Source: Prorocentrum cordatum (taxonomy: Eukaryota; Sar; Dinophyceae; Prorocentrales; Prorocentraceae). Taken from it: DNA of 64,000 bases. Below are positions 1 to 9,200 of this stretch, one piece after another. Both the position numbers and the translations under genes were made by a program. The stretch is taken from the NCBI GenBank assembly GCA_963575745.1, contig CAUYUJ010016055.1, forward strand, positions 87,283-151,282, read 5' to 3'. The notes beneath the pieces were generated by a model. The model did not search any database. It was not told where the DNA came from and worked only from the letters and a program-made list of their open reading frames with translations. Each line of letters starts with the position of its first letter. Position 1 is the stretch's first letter.

Positions 1-159
1 TCCGTGCGCGAAGCGAAAATAAATTTCGCCGAAACGACCATGATCAGTTAGGAACGGCTCTAAAGTTAGTCAACGCCGATACAATACAAACTCCACCTAT
101 CTTTTCAGGCCGCCCCGTCACGTCAAAGTGGATTCCACCACCGCCGCCGTGTTTCAACC

Positions 160-1025
160 GGGTTCCTCTATGGCATGTTTACGCTCCTAGCTCGACATAG
201 TGCCGTCCACATTCCTGCTCGGGACTAGCTGATATGTTGGCGCCCCACTTATCTTTATTTCGGCACACCTTTCACGCGATTCGTGACCCCGTATGGAGTA
301 CCACCGCAGGCGCCGGCCGCATTCCCAGCTCGGCATAGTTCTGCCGCTTGAGCTCCAGCCGCGCTTCAAGCTCGACGTAGGGCTGGCGCCTTCTGCTCGG
401 AGTAGTTCTCTCGCTCTGCGACGTAGCATTTCCCATGCTTCTAGCTCGGAATGGTGCTGTCTCCTCATCGGCAGCCATGATCCCAGTCTGGATCCCTCCC
501 TGCCGTCTCAGCTCGACCTAGCGCCGGCCATATCGCCAGCACCGAATTGCTAGGGCCTCCTACCACCACGATCCTACCACAGCCCTGCCTCTACCCTGAC
601 AACACCCGACCAGGGCCCCACCAGGACCCCGCCAGTCAACTAGTAGTCAGTCTCACGCCTGCATCGCGCCGCCGTCTCAGCCGGCGCGCATTTCCAAATC
701 TTGGCAGGATCGTGTGATTTACAAGTGCTCACCTCGGCTCGGCCTGGTACTGTCGCCTGAGCATGAGCGACTTTCACACCCTGGAACAAGGCGATCGCTT
801 TAACGCCATGCACGTTCCCAGATCGGAGTGGTGCTCTTACCTTAGCGCCAGCCACGTTCCCAAGTCGGATTGGTGCTCTGGACGGACACGTTCTAAAATC
901 GAAATGGTCCTCTCACCTTAGCGCTGGCCGCGTTCCAAGTTCGAACTGGTGCTGTTCTGAACGGACCCATTCTAAGCTCGGAATGGTGCTCTCACCTCAG
1001 CGCCAGACACGTTACCAGCTCGGGA
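160..1025. repeat. Degenerate tandem repeat, roughly 40-60 bp unit
   Basis: Phrases such as AGCTCGGNATNGTGCT, CTCACCTTAGCGCC and GCCACGTTCC recur many times with variable spacing, clearest at 800-1025. No coding frame follows the unit. It reads as an old, diverged minisatellite. Confidence 0.55.
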
Positions 1026-1974
1026 CACCTTCAATTGGCGGTATTGCGTGGCTGGGCTATGCGCTGTTGTGTCCAGCATTGTCTGCATTGCGAATGTCAC
1101 AGCAGGGTCACGTGCGGCTTTGACTACCCAACTTAGTTTTTTGTATAGCAACATGGTACATAAGGGGGCAGGTGGATGAAAGATAATTAAGGGGGGTCTG
1201 GTCATATGTACAATCGATGTACTTCTCGGGCCGCGCGCACTCCGTTTCGACATACAGAATTACCGCAAATGGGATGGCACCGAGGGATGATGGAGTCAAT
1301 CTTGATTGGTCTATGTAGTCTTGCCGCCGGAGAGGTGCGGCCTGCTGTAAGGCCGAGTCTTGTGAGTCTTTTGTGAATTGCGGGCCCCTCGTTCCAGGTG
1401 TTCGTCCGCGGCGGGTGGCAATCCGAGCGGACGGACGATCCCATGTTGGTAAGATGGTCGTTTGCTTTGCGTGTGGATTGTCGTTGTCATCACCAGGTGG
1501 ATTCGTGCCAGCTCTTGGCACAGCGCTTTCAATCACACCAGAGGTAGAGGTAGAGGGGTGAGGGCGAAGTGCCCCCAACCAGGACATCGTTTTCGGGTAC
1601 GTAGGCGTGTCGTGCGTGCGGGCGGGGCGAAGCCGCGCGAGGGCGGGAGGCATGTTTTGCCCGAGGGGCGTGCTACGTCAGACTGTTGCCCACCCTTTAC
1701 CCGGCGCGTTGCTCGCGAATTGTCCTGGGGTTGTCACAGGTTGTCCCGTGGGCGTCCTCAGGTTGTTCCGTAATTGTTTCTCGGATTGTGGTGTTGTCCC
1801 GTGCTTAGTTGTTACATGTCGATCATTCGGTAGATCGTCAGTTCGATGATTAGGTAGCGTGTTGTGTAATCTGAACGGTAATTATCTCGTTCGCTAGATC
1901 GTTCTAGATTGTTCGTTAAAAGGTTCGAGAGAGCGTGATCCACCGCCGCTTTACTGTGGAAAATTGCCCACCTT
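1026..1974. other. No gene recognised
   Basis: I see no supported coding frame. The stretch 1720-1830 has loose GGTTGTCCCG-like words related to the minisatellite at 3410-3945. The stretch 1810-1935 has GTAGATCGT-like words that recur at 3200-3240 and 4110-4440. Confidence 0.4.
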
Positions 1975-2325
1975 TTCCTCCGGAACCCGGGGGTCGCCCC
2001 CCCCCCCCCCCCACCCCCGAAAATCCCCCCCCCCCCCTGCTGGAACCCCTCCCTCCCCCCCCCCCGCGCCCCTCTTCCCCGGCAAAACCCCCCTCCTCCC
2101 AGATAACCCCTCCCGCCCCCCCCCCCCCTCCCGCTCACAAACCGGGGGGGTCACTACCGGTTCGAACCCCCCCCTCCCCCCCCCCTCCCGGATCGGTTCG
2201 AACCCTCCCCATCCCCCCCCCCCCCCCTTACCCTTCGATCCGGAAAACCGGAGTGGGTCACTACCGGTTCGAACCCCCCTCCCCCCCACCCCCCCCTCCC
2301 CCCCCCTTTTTCACCGCCAGCAAAC
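1975..2325. repeat. C-rich left arm with GGTTCGAACC modules
   Basis: Long C runs alternate with modules reading GGTCACTACCGGTTCGAACC (about 2149-2168 and 2256-2275). The reverse complement of this module recurs on the far side of the central array, so the two sides are inverted relative to each other. Confidence 0.75.
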
Positions 2326-2948
2326 GACTCCCGGTCCCCACCACCGTCCGCATCACATCCCCCACTGGTGTTCCCAGCACCACTGTCCTCACCACCGCTG
2401 TCCCCACTGGTTCCACCACCGCCCCTACTGTCCCCACCAGTGCCCCACCACTGTCGCACTGTCCCCGCTGTCCCCAGAACTGTTCCCACCACGGTTCCAC
2501 TCTCCCCACTGTCTCCACGGCCCCAACCACTGCCCGACTATCCCCACTGTCCCCACTGTCCCAGTGACTCCTCCGCTGTCCCACTGAGCTGTCCCACTGT
2601 TCCCACCACTGTCCCCACTGTCCCCACCACTGTCCCCACTGTACCTTTGTCCCATTGTCCCACCGCCGTCCTCGCCACCGCCTTCACCACTGTCCCCACC
2701 ACCATTGTACCCTCCACTGTCCCACTGTTTCCACCTCATTCCCATTGTCCCCACACCACTGTCCCCACCACCACCGTCACCACCACTGTCCACTGTCCCC
2801 CCCTGTTCCCACCATTGTCCCCACCACTGTCCCCACCACTACCGTCCCCACCACTGTCCCACTGTCCCACTGTCCCCACCACTGTCCCGCTATCCCCTCA
2901 CCACTGTCCCCACCAACACCGTCCCCACCACTGTCCGCACCCCCACTC
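2326..2948. repeat. CACTGTCCC minisatellite array
   Basis: A degenerate array of 9-12 bp units close to CCACCACTGTCCC runs without interruption between the C-rich and G-rich arms. Open frames across it encode only Pro/Thr/Val/His-type repeats and are not treated as genes. Confidence 0.85.
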
Positions 2949-3172
2949 GGTTTTCGGGGGGGGGGGGGGTTCGAACCGGTAGTGACCCCCCCCGGTTTTC
3001 GAGGGGGGGGGGGGGAGGGGGGGGGGTTCGAACCGTAGTGACCCCCCCCCCCTTTTCATGATGAGCTGGGGGGGGGGGGGAGGGGTTCGAACCGGTAGTG
3101 ACCCCCCCCGGTTTTCCGGAGCGGGGGGGGGGGGAGGGGTTCGAACCGGTAGTGACCCCCCCCGGTTTTCCG
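2949..3172. repeat. G-rich right arm with inverted GGTTCGAACC modules
   Basis: G runs alternate with GGTTCGAACCGGTAGTGACC modules at about 2968, 3027 (degenerate), 3086 and 3139. These are the reverse complement of the left-arm modules, and G runs replace C runs. The arms could pair as a hairpin, and the G runs could form quadruplexes. Confidence 0.75.
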
Positions 3173-3409
3173 CCAGCAGCGGTAGAACACGCTCTTTCAA
3201 AGGTTCGGTAGACAGTTGGATAGATCGTTGGCTTGACCGTGTGAAACGTAAGGTGCCCCAATTGGCAAATGGTTTCGTTTCGTTCGTGCCGCGCGTGCGG
3301 TCGGAGCGAAGTTGCGAGTTCCTGCCCCTGTCAGATTTACGCTGCCGGAAAAAAAAGAGAGATGCGCCCGGTGTTTGCGCCGTTGCTCACGGTTGTCCCA
3401 CGTGTCGCG

Positions 3410-3945
3410 AGGGTTGCCCCGATGGTTGTCCCGATGGTGATCCCGATGGTTGACCCGATGGTGATCCCGACGGGTGGCGCGATGGTTGGTCCCATGGTCG
3501 TTCCGATCGTTGAGCCGATGGTTTGTCCCGATGGTTGTCCCGATGGTTGTCGCGATGGTTGTCGCGATGATTGTCAGCGATGGTTGTCAGCGATGATTGT
3601 CCCGATGGCTGTCTGGATGGTTGTCGCGATGGCTGTCAGCTATGATTGTCCCGATGATTGTCCCGATGGTTGTCGCGATGATTGTCCCGCTTGTTGTCCC
3701 CATGGTTGTTCCGATGGTTGTCCCGACGATTGTCCGGATGGTTGTCCCGTTGGGTTTCAAATGATTGTCCCGATGGTTATCCCGATGGTTGGCGCGATGG
3801 TTGTTCCGATGGTTGTCCCGATGGTTGGACGGTTGTGCCGATGGATGTTTTGATGGTTGTCCTGACGGTTGCCCCGATGGTTGTCGCGATTGTTGCCCTG
3901 ATCGGTGTCCCGATGGTTGTTCCGATGGTTTGCGCCGAGCGATAC
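3410..3945. repeat. GATGGTTGTCCC 12-bp minisatellite
   Basis: About 40 variants of a 12-bp unit GATGGTTGTCCC lie head to tail. Because the unit is a multiple of three, all frames stay open and give Asp-Gly-Cys-Pro or Met-Val-Val-Pro repeats. I regard these as non-genic. Confidence 0.9.
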
Positions 3946-4529
3946 AGTCAAGACGTTGAAGTAAGGACCGCTTTGGGCTCAGGAGGGGCTCGGGTTTTCG
4001 GGCCGTTCCTTATAATCATGTCGTGGAACAGGTCTGTGACCGAAGCTCGGAGTGGCCAGAAACGCCCCTTCGTTCCTTACTCAGTGTGCCTTCTGGTAGC
4101 GCGATGTCTGCAGTGAGATGGATCGTGATACCGGTAGATTGACTGTGAGACCTATGGGTTTTTAAATTGTTGTCCCGTTGTTGTCCGGTGGTTGTCCCGC
4201 GACTGTCCCGCAGTTGGCGTGTGGGTGTCTTGCGGATGTCGATCGATGTATTTTGAAACCCGTAGATAGTGGTACCGATATATCGACAGTTTTTCGATAA
4301 GTGTGTTGATATTGAGTTCGGTATCTAGATCGTGATGCCGGTAGACATGTACATCGGTGGGTAGATCGTGAGATCGAAAGGTATTGTTTTCTGTATCGGT
4401 AAATCGTGAGATGAATGGATTTTGGTACCAACAGGTAGATAATAAGACCTGCGGTTCCGCACAGCTACACTTTTGGCGAGTCTACTGACATTGTACGGGG
4501 CCCCGTGCGCCTAACGGGGGTTCGCCATT
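3946..4529. other. No gene; dispersed GTAGATCGTGAGAT-like words
   Basis: Short related words (GTAGATCGTGAGAT, GATCGATGTA, GTAGATAGTGGT) recur between 4110 and 4440. No coding frame or RNA gene is supported. Confidence 0.4.
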
Positions 4530-4720
4530 CTGCCATGGCCCACTCACTCTCGCTTGTTCATGGTCATGGCCACGGTCATGGTCACGGTCATGCTCGCTTG
4601 CTCTGGCCCACTCATTCTCGCTTGCATTCGCTTGCTTATGCATGGCCCACTCGCTCTCGCTTGCTCATGATGTGGCCCTCAATCTGCAGACGCGCATGCT
4701 CATGCTCTCTTTATTTTGCG
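4530..4720. repeat. TCATGGCC / CTCGCTTGCTCATG tandem repeat
   Basis: Units of GGTCATGGTCACG (4558-4592) give way to 20-30 bp units containing CCACTC and TCGCTTGC. The frame encodes His/Gly/Leu repeats only. Confidence 0.7.
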
Positions 4721-4740
4721 AAACTCTTGTAAACGGTCAG

Positions 4741-4914
4741 TAGGGGGGACAGTGAGAAGGGGCGGACCGTCTCAGAACGCTCGAAAGGCCACCGGCCTTC
4801 TGAGACGTTTACCAAGCTTCCTCCGAAGACAGAGACAATTTATCAGAAAGCCAGAGGGATTTTGAGAAGCACCGCCGCCTTCTGAGAAGGCCTGCTCATT
4901 CTGACTTCCCCCCG
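4741..4914. repeat. Foldback-like repeat, copy 1
   Basis: It begins TAGGGGGGACAGTGAGAAGG and ends CTGACTTCCCCCC, so the ends are roughly inverted. The interior repeats CTTCTGAGA motifs in both orientations. A diverged second copy lies at 5114-5292. Confidence 0.5.
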
Positions 4915-5113
4915 TGCTCGCCGTCGAAATGGAGTGGCATTATTATGTCAACCCACTCCGTGTATTCTTGCGTGCAGGCGGCTTCAGCAGATGAGCTCGG
5001 CAGGGCCTCGCAGCCATGGTCGGTGCCGCGTCTTTCGTCGTGGAGGGCGCTGGCACCAAAGGCGCGCCGTGCGCGCATACTTGGATGCTCGAGTGAAGCT
5101 CGGCGGCGCTCTT

Positions 5114-5292
5114 GATGGGGCAGCGAGAAGGGGCAGACCTTCTCCGAAGGCGGCGGGGCTTCTCAGAAGCTCTCCGGCCTTCTGAGACACCGTCTCTGTT
5201 CTGTCTTCGAAGGATGCACAGATCATGTCTCAGAAGGCCGGAGGCCTTCCGAGCCTCTTGAGAAGGCCCGACCCCTCTGATTTCCCCCTTGG
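5114..5292. repeat. Foldback-like repeat, copy 2
   Basis: It opens GATGGGGCAGCGAGAAGGGG and closes TCTGATTTCCCCCTT, matching the ends of copy 1. It shares several CTTCTGAGA and TCTCAGAAG inverted motifs. Confidence 0.5.
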
Positions 5293-5891
5293 GGGTTGCC
5301 GCCGAGAAACATGATGGTGCAGGGGGAGGGTTCGGGGTTGCAGGGATGGGACGGGATGAAGGGAGGGGAGCAAGCAGGGGCAGGCGTGTGCGTCTGGCGC
5401 CCTTCGAACTCCAATCTGGCATCGCCCAGTGGTCAGGGCGCCCCGGCAGACGGAGTGAGGAGGAAGAGGTGGTGAAAGAGGTGAAGTAGGAGGAGGAGGA
5501 AGAGGAGATGGGTAAGGGATGAGGAATATGAGTAGGAGTTGGACGTTCTCTAGTCACAGGGCGCCTCGGTTCGTTTTTTGTCCGCCCAGGCATCGATGGC
5601 ACCTACACTAGGACGGACATAGCGTGCGCTGGCGCCGACGTGTTTCGCAAGGCTGGCGCTTCCGCTTCTTCGGCGATTGCTCCGCAATGCTGGGTCTCAT
5701 TGCTACTTTCCATGATGCGAGTGCGGAACCAGATGCGACGTTTACGCTCTTCGGGACGTCTGGGACTCTTCATTGTGTCACCAGTCCAGCATGTATGTTT
5801 TCGTGATCAGGACTGAGCTTCCCTCTTGCGTTTTGTCATGTTGTGTTCGTGTGCACACATCTATAGACATCTACACCGATATCTATATATA
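5293..5891. other. No gene; GC-rich with short AGG run
   Basis: I see no convincing coding sequence. A short AGG-rich patch lies at 5450-5510. Confidence 0.4.
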
Positions 5892-6255
5892 TGTGCACAT
5901 ATATATATATTATGTATGTAGCATGCATGCATGAATGTATGTATGAATATATGTATGTAGGTAGGTATGTGTATGCATGTATGTATGTGTGTATTGTATG
6001 CATGCATGCATGCATGCATGCATGCATGCATGCATGCATGCATGTATGTATGTATGTATGTATGTATGTATGTATGTATGTATGTATGTATGTATGTTTG
6101 TATGTGCGTCTGTATGCATACCTATATGTAATGGTTGCTGGCTTGTATGTAGATGTAGATGTAGATGTAGATGTAGATGTAGATGTAGATGTAGATGTAG
6201 ATGTAGATGTAGATGTAGATGTAGATGTAGATGTAGATGTAGATGTAGATGTGTA
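5892..6255. repeat. Compound microsatellite: ATGC/ATGT then TAGATG
   Basis: A tetranucleotide tract (TGCATGCATG about 5999-6041, then TGTATGTATG to about 6096) is followed by about 17 copies of the hexamer TAGATG (6150-6252). The overlapping open frames are simple translations of these units. Confidence 0.95.
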
Positions 6256-6497
6256 GACATGCATATTTACACACATGTTTGTACGTGTATGTGTACATCG
6301 ATATGTGTGTTCTCTGCAGCTTCTGTGGCCTCTCGGGGTGCACTGGCTGCCCCGTGCCAGCTCTGCTCTCGCCCGGCGCACCTCGCCCTGCGCCCTCCCC
6401 GCCCTCTCAATCTCAACCTTCTTTGTCGACCCATCCTTCTCGCCTCTCTTCCCGTCAGCCCTTCCACATCGCCGCCCCCCCTCGAACAAGAAACGGC

Positions 6498-6661
6498 ATT
6501 AGCATGATTTCTCAAAGGTCCGCGCGGATCCCGTGGATCGGCGCCGGGCCCCCCTGGCAGCGCCTCTGGCGCCGCCCTTGGCGCGCTCGGCGCGCCTAGG
6601 GAGGGGGGTCCAGCGCCGATGCAGGAGAGTTGCGCGAACCTCCGGGACATTGTGTTTATGC
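6498..6661. mobile_element. Family A GC-rich foldback element, copy 1
   Basis: Inverted arms read TCCGCGCGGATCCCGTGGATC on the left and a diverged complement on the right. They enclose a GC-rich core with GCGCCTCTGGCGCCGCC and an inner GCGCGC hairpin. The right side ends TTGTGTTTATG, complementary to the CATAAACAT expected at family left ends. No coding capacity; a MITE-like element is inferred. Confidence 0.7.
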
Positions 6662-6681
6662 TGGTTCTTGTTCTTCTAACT

Positions 6682-6833
6682 TTAAGTTGGGCCTGTCCCT
6701 CTACAGGAGGAATGTTCAAAAATAGTCCAGAACTAGTCTGGGGACGATTTTTCTATGTTTTCTTTTGCGTATTTTTTGAATAGTTGTAATTTGTCGTCCA
6801 AAATCCGCCTGTGGGAGGACGTGCCCGACCTAA
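6682..6833. mobile_element. Family B TIR element, copy 1 (with target duplication)
   Basis: The left end TTAAGTTGGGCCTGTCCC is the inverted match of the right end GGACGTGCCCGACCTAA. The near-identical octamers TTCTAACT (6674-6681) and TTCTAACG (6834-6841) flank it. The core is AT-rich and non-coding, with GGGGACGATTTTT and TTTTTTGAATAG. Confidence 0.8.
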
Positions 6834-6841
6834 TTCTAACG

Positions 6842-7338
6842 CTGTCCTCCCCTTCCTGCACCCCCCCCTCTCCCTCTCTACAGTTCCTCATAATGAGTGC
6901 TGCCTCTCTCCCCCGACAGTGTACGGTGGTGCGCTCCCCTCCAAGGCTTGCTTCTCACGGACGGTACTTCGAGAGGTGATGCTTCATATCTGCGTTCCCC
7001 GTCCGTCGGGCCGCTTCTCTCCCAAAAATTGGTGGCCTGGATGCAGCGCTGGCCTCATTTCAGGATCGGCGCTCTGCTCCCGTCGTTCGTGACGGCCCTC
7101 CTGCCAGGGCGCGGGCCACATCCCTGGATCCGACTAGTTCGTCGTCGTCGCCCCCTCCGTTCCCCTCCTCCGTTCTCCCTGGTTCCTCCTGCTCCGCCCA
7201 CTCTTCCTGCTCATGCCGATGTTGTTGGTCCTCCTCCTCCTCCTCCTCCTCCTCCTCCTCCTCCAGCCGCCGTAGCGGCGCAAATGCACACATGTTCGCG
7301 GCTATTGCGCTTGCCAGAACACGAACTTCCAAGTGATT
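6842..7338. other. No gene; contains a CTC run
   Basis: Anonymous sequence between two family B copies, with a CTC/TCC tract at 7231-7264. The open frames through it are not protein-like. Confidence 0.4.
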
Positions 7339-7489
7339 TTAAGTCGGGCGGGTCTCTCTACAGGAGGAACATTCAAAAATAGTCACACAAGTAATCTGGG
7401 GACGATTTTTCTAGCATTTGTTGTTTATGCTTGGTGTACTTCTGATTTTTCGTCCCAGATCCGCCTGTAGGGGGACATGCCCGACCGAA
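7339..7489. mobile_element. Family B TIR element, copy 2
   Basis: The left end is TTAAGTCGGGCGGGTCTCTC and the right end GGACATGCCCGACCGAA, with the same AT-rich core as copy 1. I see no matching 8-bp flanks, so this copy may be older or its flanks rearranged. Confidence 0.75.
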
Positions 7490-7649
7490 AGCTAACTGGC
7501 AGCAGCCCCTCCCCCGTGCATTGGGTCCTCTGCGCGCAGTGATGCATCCCGGCGGTCTTCGTGGCGAGGAAATATCAGTTGAGTTTGGGAGCGTAGGAGC
7601 ATCCTTCTACAGGGGACGTGCAGGCGAAGAGGGGATGACGAGCCTCATC

Positions 7650-9200
7650 GTGTATTTTGCCATTCGCGCCACCATGAAAAATAATTCAGGCTTCTCGGGA
7701 TCTTCGAAGAAATCCCGCGGCACGAGCATCATGCTGCATGACAAGGTTTTCCAGCCGCGGCTTAGTAAACGTATCTTCTCACCTCCCGCGGAACTTGAAG
7801 GACGATGCGGGTCAGTTCGCCTCACATTTGGTTATTTGGATGTCTTTTTCGTGTCGATGCATGTCCTGTTTACTCGAGTATCCGAGCAGGCAGGGGGGAG
7901 CAACGGCAGACGGTCAACACATTGACGGCGTGGTTTAGGAAGTTGTTGCTCCCGCTGGGTGGCAGGTGTGCACCAGTTATAGGAGTGGACTTGAACGACG
8001 GCTTGGGCACAGTTCGGAACTTCTCTTATGAATGTGAGGCGCTGCCCGTGGAAATTGAGGGGGGCGGCGACGCGACGTGCACCGGGCCGTGCGAGAGGGA
8101 TCCGAGGGTGATGTTGGCAGCGTTTTGCGTCAAGTCCTCGTGGACACGCAGCTCTGTGCGATCAACGCGTTCTTGCCGCACGGTCAATTTTTGTTCCGGT
8201 GTGGGTGATTGTTTTTCTTATTCTTCTTCTCGCATTGACTTCTCGGCCATGCCGCAGCATCTGCGTCCCTTTACGACGAAGTGCGCCCTTCTTCATGGTG
8301 CGGGCAGGCGTTTTCAACCTATCGCGACCCCAGACGACCGCGAGCATCGACCCGGTTTCTTGGAGGGCGGCAAGACTTCTAGGCACAGTTCAGCGAGGGG
8401 CCTTCTGCGTGGGATTTCGACGCAATCCTGCGCAGCGACGCTCGAGGAGTGCACAGTCAGTTGTTGCCGATATTCCCGAAAGCGAGTGAATCAGCCTCTG
8501 CGCGAAGGAGACGTCGGATGAAGTTTGGAGTTCGATGGCGAGCGCGATAATCGCTGGGGCGACGGGCCTCTTCGCCAAGAAAAGCATCAACGAACAGGCG
8601 TTGCCGTCACTTGGAAAACAATGGTCTTCGCTGCTTCGGACCAGAAACATACTGCGCTGGCTGAACATTGGAAGGCGGAGCCTAGACATATCTAACAGAA
8701 ACGGACAGGAATTTGAATTGGCACGCGCGACGTTTCGGATTTGCCAATGATCTAAGCTGTTCGATAAGAACCAGGAGGCGTCCCTGATGGCGGAGCTGAA
8801 TGAAGCATGGAAGTCGCATGACACTTCAACGCGCAACGCCTCATCCGCCGGCTGGCCAAGCGGGGGGCAGTACCTCGACGCAGGACGCATTTTGCGTTGA
8901 AGTCGGGGACGAACGAGGCAAGTGAGATCTCGCAGATTCTGGGCCCCCTTGCATCCGAGGGCGGATTGGGGGCTGCACCCTGTGATCTGCGAAATGAACT
9001 GGTCGAGCGATTTATGCGGCAACGCGCGGGCGATTGGGGGGCCCCACAAGAGGTGCGCTACTGCGCGGTGCACTTTGAACGCATTTCAGATGCTCGTTCC
9101 GACCTGGTGGCATTATCCGACGCGGCGGGCGCCAAAATGTCGGGCGACTCCTACCTGGCCTCCTCCCCTCGGAGTCTGGCCGCTGCTCGCTGACGAAGAA
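7650..9200 (+). pseudogene. Shredded LINE fragment: APE-type endonuclease and linker
   Basis: Protein-like segments of a non-LTR retrotransposon endonuclease are spread over several plus frames. In one frame around 7720-7860 I see GTSIMLHDKVF and SVRLTFGYLDVFFVS. A second frame (about 7890-8010) has APVIGVDLNDGLG, matching the P-x-I-x-G-D/V-x-N core of these nucleases. Around 8203-8350 a frame reads SSRIDFSAMPQHL and then AGRRFQ and DDREHRPG, the usual SRIDY-type and final DH-type motifs. Further on (8770-8960) ELNEAWKSHD and RLIRRLAKRGAV resemble the linker between endonuclease and RT. The frameshifts and stops between these pieces make this a decayed copy. I find no convincing RT domain beyond 9200. 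Confidence 0.6.

Noticed and set aside
2140-3170. tRNA genes suggested by repeated GGTTCGAACC
   Set aside because: No acceptor stem, D arm or anticodon arm can be folded around these motifs; they are modules of a repeat.
3269-3853. 194-codon Asp-Gly-Cys-Pro / Met-Val-Val-Pro repeat protein
   Set aside because: The 12-bp unit keeps every frame open, all units drift without coding constraint, and no start context or flanking gene supports it.
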